Assembly (NCBI GenBank): GCA_900323505.1
Contig: OOIN01000042.1
Location: 246,558-310,557, forward strand
Source of the DNA: Ustilago trichophora
Taxonomy: Eukaryota > Basidiomycota > Ustilaginomycetes > Ustilaginales > Ustilaginaceae
DNA length: 64,000 bases
Direction: 5' to 3'
Positions within the stretch are counted from its first letter, which is position 1. The number at the start of each line of letters is the position of its first letter. Position numbers and translations under genes: made by a program. Positions 1-10,290 of the stretch are shown piece after piece. The notes under the pieces are model-generated. The model did not search any database and was not told the DNA's origin. It worked only from the letters and a program-made list of their open reading frames with translations.

Positions 1-2366
1 TTACGCTGCAGTGTGTGGAGAGAAAGCTCTTCCTCCTTCATCTCGTCGATCCACATCCCAGCCACCTTTTCGAGCTTGCCCGCAGCGAGGTAGCAGAGAA
101 CAGCGTTCTTGCGGTGTTCCTTGGCCTGAGTAGCGTCCGAGTTGCGTGCGACGGTGTACTGGAACTCGAGGCGCTGGCCGAGCTGCTCGGTGAGGTTGCT
201 GAACTCGTCCTGCTTGGCGAAAGTGCAGAGGACGACGAAGATCTCTTGCCACTCGCTGAGATCGGCATTCTGGACGACATCGGTCAAGTCATCCGACACG
301 ATGCTCTGGAAGAGACGGAGGTAAGGGAGCTGAGCGGTGCGCTTCTCGAAGTAGGCCTTTTGAGCTTTGGCGAGGAGCTCCTCACCGCCACGGACGGCGA
401 GGAGGAAAGCATCGGCGAAACGGTCGCTGTTGATGCAGAGCGAGACGGTGCTCTCAAAGTCGCCGAGGACGAGGGCGTGGGTGATGAGCTTGTCACCCTC
501 CGACTCTTCCGAGGGGTAGATCTTGAAGGTGGAAGGGCGGATGTTCTCGCTCGCGACCGAGGAGGGACCGGGCGGGCCAGCAGTTGCGGCGGCGGAAGAG
601 TGAATAGGCAGCTGAGACTCGGAGAGGAGATGGCTGGGCAAAGCGGATCGGGCGGCGGGGGTCTGACCAGCAGAGATCTGGCTGAAAAAGTCGGAGCCGT
701 CGTTAGCGCCGGGACCTGCAGCGTCGTCACCAAAAAGGCTAGGCTCGTTGGCATCCTTGGCCTCGGCTTCTGGGGCAGCCTCTGTAGCAGGCTCGACAGG
801 CTCGGCAGCAGCGGTTACATCGGCATCGGACACGGCAGCCTCCTCGGTAGCAGCAGGCTTGGAAGATTGTGGCTCCTCAAGGACCTTGGCGACAGGAGTT
901 GTCTCTTCTCCGGCAGCAGTGACACCGTTGGACTTGAAAGCAGCAATGGATTGAGATACCTTCTGGGCGACATCCTCTTTTGAAAAGCCAAGGAGGGCAA
1001 CGAGCTCGTCGCGCGAGTCTGCACGGAACAAGGTTTGGAGCGCCTTCCAATTGGCAATGTCATCAGGGCAAGTGGTGGGATCCTGGCTTCGTTCGGCACA
1101 GAATTCTGCAAGGCTCTGAGCGTCGAGAGCCTGCTGAAGCTTGGTGGCCCTTTCAACAATGGAAGGCTCGGAGACGAGGTCACGGAGGTGGACGGTGGGG
1201 GTGAAGGGCTTGGAAGAAGGGCCACCGCTGGAGACGAGCTGACCACCGAAACCAAAGACGGCCGAGACGGGGCGACGAAGCCACTTGGGGGGCTGCTTGA
1301 GCGAGAGGCCTTTGGAAACAGTCTCGGGAGCGCTGGCCTGGTTGAAAAAGTCGGAGCCATCCGAAAGCTGCTGAACGGCCGGAGCTTCGGTTTCAGGGGC
1401 GTTGGTAGATTGGAGCGAGTGGATGCCAATCTTGCCGTCGAAACTGGCGGTGGCGAGCATGCCGGGATTGCGGGGAGACCACTGGACTTCGAAAGACCAA
1501 TTGGAGCTGGAGGGAAGTTCGCCGACAATTTCGCAGGTCTGAGGGTTCCAGCAGATGGAACGGTTGTCTTTGCCACACGAGAGGAGGAGGTCGGCATCCT
1601 GCTTGCACCAGGAGAGGGAAAGAACGCCCTTGTCGTGGCCGGTCATGATTTTTTCGGGAGCACGCGAGTTACGAAGATCCCAAAGCATGATGACGGGGCT
1701 CGAGTCGTCCTTGCTGGCAGTGACAAGTCGTGTAGGAGTGTCGGGATGCCAAGCGACGGCGCTCATCCCACGTCGACCGCCAGCAGCAAGAGCGCCAGCA
1801 GCATTGAAGCCAAGGCTGCCACCGGCAGTACCGGCGCCTCCACCGTATTGAAGGGCCACGACTTTGTGCTTGCCCTTGAGATCCCAAACGACCGTGTATC
1901 CGCTGCTGGAAGAGGTGGCGAGGACGTGAGGAACCTGGCAGTTCCAGGCCAATGAGGTGATTTCGTCGAGCTTTTGGGAGCGTGCGCCGGGCGAGTAGGG
2001 CTTGGCAGGTGAGTTGAGATCCCAGATGAAGATTTCACCCGCAATGGCACCACTGGAGAGCAAGTTGGGCTGAAGAGGGTTAAAGTCGAGACCTCGGACG
2101 GGTCCGGTGTGTGTGGTGTTTTTGATGACCTGTGCGTCGACCTCGGAAGAAGCGGCGAGGACCTTTTCAGCGTCCCAGATGCCAAGCTCACCGTTTTCGA
2201 GACCAGCGGCAAGGAGACCTTTTGGACGGGAAGGGTTGGCGTAGCCCCAAGCGAGACGGTTGAAACGGGCGCTTGTAGAGATGCTTCCAAGAGGCTTTGC
2301 GTCGACGGAATCCTGGGAAGAGGCTGCGTAAGAGGGCTGCCAGAGCTCGAGGACGCTGGCCGGCAT
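1..2366 (-). CDS. SEC31: Sec31, COPII outer-coat subunit (partial, 3' end outside window)
   Basis: Outer cage subunit of COPII vesicles, which works with Sec13 on ER exit sites. The frame stays open from the Met codon at 2366 to the window edge (788 codons; the family is about 1200-1300), so the Pro-rich C-terminal part is missing. Visible pieces are the WD40 propeller (VLELWQPSYA, then NTTHTGPVRGLDFNPLQ, GEIFIWDLNSP, IMLWDLRNSRAPEK, SFDGKIGIHSLQ) and the start of the ACE1 helical region (ALVLGDFESTVSLCI, AGKLEKVAGMWIDEMKEEE). The usual N-terminal 'RTATFAWSP' segment is not in this frame. One or more 5' exons must therefore lie upstream, and a minus-strand GTAAGT donor with an ACTGAC branch sits near 2.73 kb. 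The true start is unresolved; 2366 is only the first in-frame Met. Open frames on the plus strand here are antisense shadows. Confidence 0.92.
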   Translation of the reverse strand, partial: MPASVLELWQPSYAASSQDSVDAKPLGSISTSARFNRLAWGYANPSRPKGLLAAGLENGELGIWDAEKVLAASSEVDAQVIKNTTHTGPVRGLDFNPLQPNLLSSGAIAGEIFIWDLNSPAKPYSPGARSQKLDEITSLAWNCQVPHVLATSSSSGYTVVWDLKGKHKVVALQYGGGAGTAGGSLGFNAAGALAAGGRRGMSAVAWHPDTPTRLVTASKDDSSPVIMLWDLRNSRAPEKIMTGHDKGVLSLSWCKQDADLLLSCGKDNRSICWNPQTCEIVGELPSSSNWSFEVQWSPRNPGMLATASFDGKIGIHSLQSTNAPETEAPAVQQLSDGSDFFNQASAPETVSKGLSLKQPPKWLRRPVSAVFGFGGQLVSSGGPSSKPFTPTVHLRDLVSEPSIVERATKLQQALDAQSLAEFCAERSQDPTTCPDDIANWKALQTLFRADSRDELVALLGFSKEDVAQKVSQSIAAFKSNGVTAAGEETTPVAKVLEEPQSSKPAATEEAAVSDADVTAAAEPVEPATEAAPEAEAKDANEPSLFGDDAAGPGANDGSDFFSQISAGQTPAARSALPSHLLSESQLPIHSSAAATAGPPGPSSVASENIRPSTFKIYPSEESEGDKLITHALVLGDFESTVSLCINSDRFADAFLLAVRGGEELLAKAQKAYFEKRTAQLPYLRLFQSIVSDDLTDVVQNADLSEWQEIFVVLCTFAKQDEFSNLTEQLGQRLEFQYTVARNSDATQAKEHRKNAVLCYLAAGKLEKVAGMWIDEMKEEELSLHTLQR

Positions 2367-2931
2367 ACAGGCATGAGCTCCTGGGGCCACGTTGGTTTGG
2401 CAATATGAGCAGCAATGCAAATGTCGGAAGGCGCCGAGCAAGGAGAGCTGGATGGATGTGAAGGTCAGGAAGGAGGAGGAAAAGGCTGAGTTGCGCGATT
2501 GAAATACCTTCAGCCCTGAACGCGCTGCGCTAGGACCACCCAATTTTTCGAGCTGGTACAGACACTGCGAAAGTGCCTGCAGTGTCTGCCGCAATTGGTG
2601 CTGACTCAGCTGATGGCGTTAGAGACCTGTTGACTTTTGAGATGGTGGTGGAAGGCACGATGGCGAGCAAAAGTCGTAACGTTGAGTCAGTGTGGGCCTT
2701 ATTTCGATGAAATCCAAGCCTTTCATGAACTTACCGCGCTTCGATGCTGTGCAAACTGATCAAACGAGCCATCCGAAGTGCTCGAGGCCATTGAGACTGT
2801 CCATCCGCCACTTTGTTCGAGCGCTGTGGGCAACCTTGAGACCGAGTGTGCTGAGCAGAGGGCCAATCCATCCGCTCTGCCTGCTGTCGAAGCAACCACC
2901 ATCAGCAATCGATGCCAAGTCGTTGATCAAC

Positions 2932-4686
2932 ATGCCATTGGCAAGAAACCGAACCAGGCCACAACGAGGGAGAGGAGAGAGTATCGGCGATGGTGCAGAG
3001 TCTTCTTCCAAACGACGCAAGAATGATGGCATCCATTCGCCAAGTAGCTCGTCGTTGAGCTCCATAGGGGAGACAGAAGCAAATGCTTGGCATTCCGAGT
3101 CCGAAGACGAACCAGAGTCACTAGAGAGCGTGACACAGTTACCTTCGAGGGTCGATGCTGGCCAGCATAGCAATCCTGTTGTTGTCAATGCCAATCAATC
3201 AGCCGAAAGCAGTCAAAGCGAGATTTGTGGATATCAAGATGGCGTCGACAGCAGAGAAGGGGAGCAAGCTTTGCGTCAGCAACTGCGCGGTGTAAAGGAA
3301 CAGGTCAATCGACTGATGGAGAGGCTCGCCAACAGCCAGGCCGAGCAGCACGCCATTGTGCAGACGCTCCACTGGCAAGATGCCATCATCAAAAGCATGG
3401 ACGCAACCGGAGAGAGCACAGTCCCTGGCAACAAGCCTCCGTTGCCTCCTCTTCTGCAGCTTCCAAAGCGAGGCGGAGGCGCTAAGCCCAACAAGGATCT
3501 TGAGGCGCCGTTCAGAAAGGAGATTTGCAGACGAATGGGCCTCAAATCCAAAGACCCGCTGCCTCCTTTCGAAGAGAACCCGCCAACCCTCTACGGTGTG
3601 CCTGTCCTCCGTCTTGACTGGTCAAAGCCGGCAAGTTGCAGCACCGGTCTTGTGCAAGAGATCGTCACCGAGCTCTGTCAGCAAGATGCCGGTGTGCGCC
3701 AGCGAGTTGAAGAGCTTGGCGGCCATTGGGCTGCTGTCGAGACGTGCATGGCGTCCCTCCAACGCCTCTTCAGGGACTGGCGCCAGCAGGAGCGCGACGC
3801 CAATGATCCGGACAGAAAGGTGGCCAGAGATGCCAAGCGCAGAAGAATCAATCGAGCCAGGAGGAAATGCGACAAGCGCACCGCCATCTTGGATCGTAAT
3901 GACACCCTGTGGTGTCGGTACCATCGCACCAGCTTTGCCATTCCAGAGGCAGCTAGTGTCGAAGTCACCGACGCCGAGGCAACCGATGAATCGAACCACG
4001 AAGCCGGAGCCAAATCGAGCTCGTCAAGCATTGGACTTACCCGTCGTCTTGTTGGTCTCAGCGGTGGAACAAATGGTGGTGGTGGTGGTGGTACGAGTGG
4101 TGGCGGTGGAGCGAGTGATGGTGCCGGAGGCGCAAGTCAGGGCGCAAGTCAGGGTAGAGCAATGCGAAAGGTCGTCCCATCCTGGAGATCGCTCGAACTC
4201 CATGAAGCCCTGCAGCAGGTAGATCGGAGAAGGGAAGAAGAGAAGTCAGTACAGCTGTTCCCACCAACTCAGTTGCGACAACGGCTTGAATCACATCCAA
4301 TTCAGTATCCACCCATTGATGCACCCATTGAGCCTCTGTCAAAGTCCATCGAGCGTTGGATGGTCAGTCAGGAATTCGCAAGACTTTTCCCCTCTGCTGT
4401 TCAGGATGTGTCACGGAACACCATCCTTGCCGAAGCCGTCAATCCGGCCATACTCGACCAAGACCAATGGGGACAGCATCCGCCGTACGAAGTGCAACGT
4501 CCAATGCAGCATGTGACTCACCAGTCGAGCGATGAGGATCATTGCAATCCATTCCATGGGTCCGATAATTCTCCATCCAGGGAAGATGAGGAGCCAGAAG
4601 CGATCGTGCCTTCAAGTCGTGGTCAGGAGCGTATTCTTGAGGCAAGTCCAAGCACTCGCCCTATTCGAAGCCGTCGACGTCATTGA
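2932..4686 (+). CDS. Unrecognised basic, largely disordered protein
   Basis: About 584 residues from the ATG at 2932; the frame is open further upstream and in-frame ATGs at 2707 and 2725 are alternatives. I chose 2932 because the preceding stretch may overlap the 5' exon of divergent SEC31. Visible parts are an acidic Ser-rich N-terminus with a basic patch (SSSKRRKND), a heptad-like helix (LRGVKEQVNRLMERLANSQA) and a compact middle block around FRKEICRRMGLKSKDPLPPF and YGVPVLRLDWSKP. A strongly basic helix follows (RKVARDAKRRRINRARRKC), then a Gly-rich linker. The middle block followed by an RR-rich helix resembles hypothetical proteins I associate with repeat-rich basidiomycete loci, but I cannot name a family. 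It lies 1.4 kb upstream of the transposase ORF on the same strand, so an accessory transposon role is possible but unproven. Confidence 0.55.
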   Translation: MPLARNRTRPQRGRGESIGDGAESSSKRRKNDGIHSPSSSSLSSIGETEANAWHSESEDEPESLESVTQLPSRVDAGQHSNPVVVNANQSAESSQSEICGYQDGVDSREGEQALRQQLRGVKEQVNRLMERLANSQAEQHAIVQTLHWQDAIIKSMDATGESTVPGNKPPLPPLLQLPKRGGGAKPNKDLEAPFRKEICRRMGLKSKDPLPPFEENPPTLYGVPVLRLDWSKPASCSTGLVQEIVTELCQQDAGVRQRVEELGGHWAAVETCMASLQRLFRDWRQQERDANDPDRKVARDAKRRRINRARRKCDKRTAILDRNDTLWCRYHRTSFAIPEAASVEVTDAEATDESNHEAGAKSSSSSIGLTRRLVGLSGGTNGGGGGGTSGGGGASDGAGGASQGASQGRAMRKVVPSWRSLELHEALQQVDRRREEEKSVQLFPPTQLRQRLESHPIQYPPIDAPIEPLSKSIERWMVSQEFARLFPSAVQDVSRNTILAEAVNPAILDQDQWGQHPPYEVQRPMQHVTHQSSDEDHCNPFHGSDNSPSREDEEPEAIVPSSRGQERILEASPSTRPIRSRRRH

Positions 4687-4854
4687 TCTTGTTGTCGTCC
4701 TGATGCCGAAATGTATGCTTGTCCTGGAGTCCGATGATGTTGAGCTCGTACATATGTGTGATGTTGTGAGAGCAGTGATTGGTCGTAAGGCAATGGGATT
4801 GAAGATGTCGAAACTTGATCAAAGGGCCTTGTACTGAGCCCGTGCGCATCAATT

Positions 4855-4902
4855 GCACGCGTGCGCAACTCAGCCTTTGCACGCGTGCGCAACTCAGCCT
4901 TT
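4855..4902. repeat. 24-bp tandem repeat, two exact copies
   Basis: Two exact head-to-tail 24-bp copies, 4855-4878 and 4879-4902, each with the palindromic core GCACGCGTGC followed by GCAACTCAGCCTTT. The palindromic core suggests a binding site, but this is only an inference. Confidence 0.85.
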
Positions 4903-5065
4903 GAAAATTTCACCACTCTCGTCTTTCTCTACCATCACTACCACCACCACCGTCACTCATGCCACCATCACTCATACCACCATCACTTGCGACATCATCA
5001 CTCGCACAACATTTTATTGCATCCAGCCAATCTCTTCAAGGTTTCTTTTCTCTCCACGGCTCATC

Positions 5066-5245
5066 TCTCATCGCTCTACGGTCTTCTCTCTCGTCGCTCT
5101 ACGGTCTTAACTCGTCGCTCTATGGTCTTCTCTCTCGTCGCTCCAAGGTCTTCTCTCTTGTCACTCCAAGGTCTTCTCTCTCGTCACTCCAAGGTCTTCT
5201 CTCTTGTCGCTCTACGGTCTTAACTTGTCGCTCTACGGTCTTCTC
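5066..5245. repeat. About 23-bp tandem repeat, roughly eight units
   Basis: Head-to-tail units with the core TCGCTCTACGGTCTTCTC or TCACTCCAAGGTCTTCTC; two units end in TTAAC instead of TTCTC. Subterminal tandem repeats are common transposase-binding sites in CMC/CACTA elements, which fits the position just upstream of the transposase ORF. Confidence 0.85.
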
Positions 5246-5308
5246 GGCGTCCAATCTCTTCAAGGCGGTCACTCTTCTCAATCAACTCACGGCCGCAGAC
5301 CTCGTCAG

Positions 5309-5357
5309 GACGGCCAAACTTTCACACGACGGCCAAACTTTCACACGACGGCCATTT
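5309..5357. repeat. 19-bp tandem repeat, 2.5 copies
   Basis: Two exact copies of a 19-bp unit (5309-5327, 5328-5346; core GACGGCCAAACTTTCACAC) and a partial third (GACGGCCATTTT). Confidence 0.85.
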
Positions 5358-6113
5358 TAAGCTGCACTCGTGCAGCCGTGGTTCCCTTGAGGCTGACCTG
5401 GCCTCGTGCCCCCCCTCAACATCCACCGTCCATTTGATCCAGGACGTTAAAGACATCTACGATTGGCAGGTGCATGTCCTGGTCGTAGACTCAACAACCC
5501 CAATCCGCCGGGGCCCCGCTGCCAGGAGAGTTGGTCGCTCTCTGGCTGGTTCTTGCATTAGCGGCAGCACGACCTAGGGTCTAAAGCCCCGAACTCCAAC
5601 AGCCCCAAAGGGGTCCCCCTCACCTGGGAGAGCTGGTCGCTCTCAGGTTGCGCTCGTTACGAGGGGCAGCACGACTACACGGACCTTGGAACTGGGCACC
5701 CGTGTCGACAGGCCTCTTCGAGGTTTTTGCCCCTGGCTTGGTGCGCCAGGAACACCCACGTGAGGTGACAGACTTGCCGGCGAGCAGTCTGCTTTGTGCA
5801 ACGACCCCCCCCCCCCCCTTCTCTCTTTCCTCCACCGGATCACAGCATCGTTGGACAAACGGCGACGTCCACTGACCATTGACGGCAGCTCCTCGGCAAT
5901 TAGCATTCTATGCCCTTGCCGTGGTGTCTGCAGTCTTCCAGTCACGTTGTCGTGACTCCTCCGTTTGCTCGGTGGATGGATGCCACTCGACTTTGCTGCG
6001 AGACCTGCCGATGCCACAGCCAAAAACGCACAACACACTTTTGACAGACTTCCTTTGCGTCTTGCCGCTCCAATCCTTTTTGCCGCCGTACCTCTCACCA
6101 CATTGCTCCCATC

Positions 6114-9100
6114 ATGAGCATTCCTTCGCCAACCCAGTGGGGTCACAGACCTCGTTTGTGTAGGTGCAAGGAATGTGGTGAGAGTGGACGACGCTTCACA
6201 TACGAGCAGTGGCGATGGCACCAGACAAGGAAGCAGCGCCGGCACAACACAGAACGGATGGCATCACAGGCATCAGGGTCTCGCAGCGCAGTCGTAGCAG
6301 CAGCAACATCATCAACGGCACGGTCAGGTCCTCCATCATCCACAGCAACCCCATCGCCAGCAGGAGCAGCAGAAGCATCATCGTCGTTGTCGCTCTCACC
6401 TCTCGTCTCTTCCCTTACCCAAGCCGGGCGCTCACGTCAAGAGCCTCATGCTGATGAAAGGAGACAGACGAGGCAACGAATAAGCGATACAGACAACGAG
6501 GCTCTGCTTGCTTCATGCTCGGCTGCTGACAAGGACCCGTACCAGGAAGCAGAGGACAGCCCAAGCGACAACAGCGATGCCGTCCCTCCCTTCCCTGACT
6601 TGCCTGCCGAAGATGTGATTGACGACAACGAAGACGATGACAGCAGCATCGACGAGACTGCTGAAGAGAATGCTCTTATCTCTTCTCAGGATCGTCTTGC
6701 GCTTGCACAAGCTGCTCTTCTCGACTCTTCTTCTAGTCATGCCGACGTCGAGCCCTCGTCCGTGGAAGAGACCATCACAGACCCTTTGCAACATCAACGC
6801 AATCGGTTCGTGATGGTTAATTACATCTTCGTCATGTACCTGATGATCTTCCACGGACTGTCCAACACCGTTGCAACACTTTACCTCTCCTTTGTGTTGC
6901 ACGTGTTGAGTCGATTCTGCGCCTTCGTCATCGAGCCATCTGCTCTCGTCGCTCCTGCTGCTTTGTCTCCCTCGTCTTCTCCGCCCTTTCTGACCCGCGA
7001 ACCACAGCAACAGCCATCGCCATCCACGAATATCGGGCCAGAGTTGTCGTCGCAGCCGTCGTCTGGCTTGATTGACTCTGTGCTTGATTCAGGCGAGCAC
7101 ACTCAACCAAGGGAAACCTCTTCGCCGTCGTCACTGCCGTCACAGCCTGCGCCTTTGCCACCACCTCCTCTCAGCATGCTGGTGACCCCAGCTTCGGTGC
7201 AACAGAGGCTTGGCTTGCAGAGCGACTTCGATCAGTACCTTGTGTGTCAAGAGTGTGGCAAGCTGACGCCGTGGGCTGGGTTTGGTTCTTCCCGGGCACG
7301 GCAAATCCTTTGCGCTTGCGGTGACAAGCTCTTCTACGATCACAGCCCTCGTCCAAAGATGTTATACTGTCATCGTACGCTGGAATCAATTCTCTCCAGT
7401 GTGCTCAAGGATGACAAGTACTATAATACATTGAAGGACTGGATTCAAGTCGTAGAGGAAGCTTCGAACACCACCTCACCCTCCTCCATGCCCACCAGTG
7501 CCCTCCGCCAAGACGACCTCCTTTGCAGGCCTTCCTCAACTTGCGCCGAGACTGGAGGTCATCCACGTCTCTATAGCGAAGTAGCCACGGGATCGGCTTG
7601 GCTGGAAGATTGTGGTGATAGCGCAGAGGATTGTCGTCGTCGATGCCAGCAAAACCATGCCCCTTTCGTCGCTGCCGGCCTGAACCTTAAAGTCACACTC
7701 TCTGTAGACTGGTTCGGCCCGCAAAAGGGAAAGTTTCACGAGTGGCATTTGACAGGAGCGATACTTTTGCGCATCGACAACCTGCCTGCTCGATCAACGA
7801 CTCACGACCGGCGCTGCCTCGGCACACACCTTGTCGGTCTGCTGCCTGGTCCAAAAGAGTCCTCGGCGGCACGTTTGCAGAAGTTCTTGAAGCTCGTAGT
7901 CGATGAGCTCAAGGACTTCAGCTTGAATGGCAAGGTGATCAAGACGCATGCGCGTCCAGAAGGTGAGCTGGTCAAAGCGCGATTGCACATGATCGTCGCC
8001 GACACTCCTGCTCGGGCAAAGGTGGCTGGCTTCGCTCTGAAGTACAGAAAAGGCACAATCTGTGCCTATTGCCCGAAGCAAGGAGAAAAGCTCGGCCTAA
8101 CGGATGACGAGGAGGACGAGGAGGACAGCTTTGTTGGGAGTCAGCGCCGTAGGACTCGGCAACGAACGGCGGCAGGTTTCAGGCGGGTAGCAATCGACGA
8201 GCTCAGCTACTTCAGTGCCGTCGACAGCTGCCCGCCCGACATGATGCATGCCTTACACCTCGGCCTCTGCAAGCGCTTTTGGCATCGTTTTCTGATCGAG
8301 TCATGCAACGAGATTGGATTGCGATTGCCGGAAGCTCAACATGTCATTGCCAATGCCTTGCTGCCGTCCAACGTGCAGCGTCCCAACAAGCTCATTGGCA
8401 GTCGAAGTGGTGGCAATCCCACCGCTGAACAGTGGGAGACTCTATTCAGAGTCTTGCTGCCCTTCGTCCTTATGCAGCTTTGGAGCGAGTCCTTGGGTGG
8501 TCGTGATGACGAGGAGCTCAACTTTGCCCTCGTCAAGCCGGGAGGGCCTCGAACGAGGCCATTGGCGCCCCAGTCTGCATCTCAGGCTGCCAATCCCACC
8601 GTCCACATCTCCACCACCGCTGCCAATACCTCCAGTGTCGTCGATGCCACCGCCGCCACCGCTGCCGCCACCCCTTCTTCTCTGCCGCCGCCTTCGACGT
8701 CCCATCAAAACTCTTCCTCCACATCTTCTCTCGTCGACAACGTCGAGTATCAGCCTCCACCCGGAGCTGACGTCGATGTTCATCTTTACGAGGAAGAGTT
8801 AGACGTCTGCGATGCTCCTGCGAGGGCTGATGGCGAGCCCAATGGCCGTCGATACCTGCCTGGGCCAAAGCGAGTGAGGAGTGTCTTTCGGTCGGCGATG
8901 CTTCTTTGCAGCATCGTTGAGATGACCAGCGGAGATCTCGACAGCGCCGAGGTGAACAAGCTGGCCGACTACATCAAGCGATACAACCGTAGTCAGGCCA
9001 AGCTTCTGGGACCGGCGTGGCTGACGTTTAACAATCACAACCTCAGCCACCTCCCTCAGTTCATCAAGCACTTTGGATCACCGCGACACTTCTCTTCATT

Positions 9101-9929
9101 GCCCTTCGAGCGTTTCAACGGCTTAATGGGCACGATACCGACGAGCGGGCACAAGGGCGGGATGCTCAAAGCGACCATCATGCGCAACATGGCGCAGAGG
9201 TTGGAGCTACGTCGCTTGCTATCAGAGAGCGACGAGCCCTTCTTTAGCACAAGGTTATTGGAGTTGATCGAGGGTCTCAATGCCCTCGACTTGTCTAGTT
9301 TGGACACTCGGCTCAAGAAGAAGCACATGGATGACAATACCTGTGCTCTTCTTCTCAATCACCTCAATCGCCGTGCTGCTGCGCCTACCATCCCTGCCAA
9401 TGCCTCTGCCGACGCCACCAGCAGCCCATCAAGACCACCGCGCTACACACCGTTCTGGGACATAGCTTCTTCCAGCGATGTGGCACACCTCAACAATGTA
9501 GCTGAGTTCACCCGTACTGCTACTGTGCGTCGAGGCTCAGGTACTATCAAGTTTGGTGGTGTGGGTCAAGGTGGTCGAGACAATCGAAGCAACTGCTGGT
9601 GTCTCGTCTCGATTGATGGCGTGCTGAAGCCAGCAAAGATACTTTGGATCTTCTCAAAGGAGATCCGACATTCTGCCATGGCGCTCGACATGGTCACTCA
9701 GACCTTCATCCATGTGCGACTCTTGTTGGAGGTGTCTTTGGATGTGCTTGGCCGCGATCATCCCTGTCGATCGCTCCTCGACGGCATGGGTATTCGTCTG
9801 GCCATTGACAATGGCGAAGAGTATGGCAAGGAGGTCGTGGTTGACCTGGACAGCTTCCGGTATCAGCTCGCTGTTGTGCCATTCACCTCAAACGGTCAAC
9901 GCTTGTTGGGATTGAAGACTCTGATGTGA
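6114..9929 (+). CDS. Tnp2/Plavaka-like transposase (CMC superfamily), intact ORF
   Basis: A 1271-residue uninterrupted ORF. An N-terminal Cys/His motif (CRCKECGESGRRFTYEQWRW then HQTRKQRRH, residues about 16-40) resembles the finger at the start of basidiomycete Tnp2 proteins. A hydrophobic segment lies near 233-271 and a CxxC...CxC ribbon near 370-405. The catalytic core follows the family order: LSVDWFGPQKGKFHEWHLTG (about 530), LVGLLPGPKESS, then FALKYRKGTICAYCPKQGEK. After these come PPDMMHALHLGLCKRFW (about 708) and HNLSHLPQFIKHFGS with LPFERFNGLMGTIPT (about 997), giving probable catalytic D, D and E. A Ser/Thr/Ala-rich insertion separates the last two blocks. The absence of stops or frameshifts suggests recent activity. 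Element ends were not found. Confidence 0.88.
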   Translation: MSIPSPTQWGHRPRLCRCKECGESGRRFTYEQWRWHQTRKQRRHNTERMASQASGSRSAVVAAATSSTARSGPPSSTATPSPAGAAEASSSLSLSPLVSSLTQAGRSRQEPHADERRQTRQRISDTDNEALLASCSAADKDPYQEAEDSPSDNSDAVPPFPDLPAEDVIDDNEDDDSSIDETAEENALISSQDRLALAQAALLDSSSSHADVEPSSVEETITDPLQHQRNRFVMVNYIFVMYLMIFHGLSNTVATLYLSFVLHVLSRFCAFVIEPSALVAPAALSPSSSPPFLTREPQQQPSPSTNIGPELSSQPSSGLIDSVLDSGEHTQPRETSSPSSLPSQPAPLPPPPLSMLVTPASVQQRLGLQSDFDQYLVCQECGKLTPWAGFGSSRARQILCACGDKLFYDHSPRPKMLYCHRTLESILSSVLKDDKYYNTLKDWIQVVEEASNTTSPSSMPTSALRQDDLLCRPSSTCAETGGHPRLYSEVATGSAWLEDCGDSAEDCRRRCQQNHAPFVAAGLNLKVTLSVDWFGPQKGKFHEWHLTGAILLRIDNLPARSTTHDRRCLGTHLVGLLPGPKESSAARLQKFLKLVVDELKDFSLNGKVIKTHARPEGELVKARLHMIVADTPARAKVAGFALKYRKGTICAYCPKQGEKLGLTDDEEDEEDSFVGSQRRRTRQRTAAGFRRVAIDELSYFSAVDSCPPDMMHALHLGLCKRFWHRFLIESCNEIGLRLPEAQHVIANALLPSNVQRPNKLIGSRSGGNPTAEQWETLFRVLLPFVLMQLWSESLGGRDDEELNFALVKPGGPRTRPLAPQSASQAANPTVHISTTAANTSSVVDATAATAAATPSSLPPPSTSHQNSSSTSSLVDNVEYQPPPGADVDVHLYEEELDVCDAPARADGEPNGRRYLPGPKRVRSVFRSAMLLCSIVEMTSGDLDSAEVNKLADYIKRYNRSQAKLLGPAWLTFNNHNLSHLPQFIKHFGSPRHFSSLPFERFNGLMGTIPTSGHKGGMLKATIMRNMAQRLELRRLLSESDEPFFSTRLLELIEGLNALDLSSLDTRLKKKHMDDNTCALLLNHLNRRAAAPTIPANASADATSSPSRPPRYTPFWDIASSSDVAHLNNVAEFTRTATVRRGSGTIKFGGVGQGGRDNRSNCWCLVSIDGVLKPAKILWIFSKEIRHSAMALDMVTQTFIHVRLLLEVSLDVLGRDHPCRSLLDGMGIRLAIDNGEEYGKEVVVDLDSFRYQLAVVPFTSNGQRLLGLKTLM

Positions 9930-10290
9930 TTGCTAGGCTAGGTCGTTGGACTATTCATGCGTGTTGGAACTTTAACCTTCTTTGCCATCCATCTTTGCTT
10001 GGAAGACATCTGTGATGATGTCGAGCTAAGGTTCCGCACCATCTTCCGCATCATCAACCTTACCATCTTCCGCGCTGGCTTCATTAAGCTCTTCCGCACT
10101 CTCTTCGCCGTCTTCCGCACGCCCAGCTCTGCTCTCGTCGACGTATATATACTCGTCTCCAGCACCGTCGATGTTCTCCTCTCTCCATAACCTCAGCTAT
10201 CAACTCTCCGCCCACCGTAGCTGTACCTAGCCCACCCTACATACCTAACGATTACCTATTCTCGCTGCACTCCACGCACATTACCACACG

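Larger units (their letters stand above)
4687..6113. other. Repeat-rich non-coding stretch upstream of the transposase
   Basis: No gene is supported. It contains three tandem-repeat blocks listed separately, an ACC/ATC trinucleotide-rich tract (about 4930-5020), a run of 14 C (5805-5818) and two imperfect copies of a GAGAG...TGGTCGCTCTC segment (about 5521-5577 and 5624-5675). The stretch may be the 5' non-coding part of the transposon whose ORF starts at 6114. I did not find convincing terminal inverted repeats by eye. Confidence 0.6.

Noticed and set aside
15..1955. Long plus-strand open frames (up to 322 codons) over SEC31
   Set aside because: They are antisense to a clearly conserved Sec31 frame, rich in Leu/Gly/Glu from GC-biased codon use, and show no domain.
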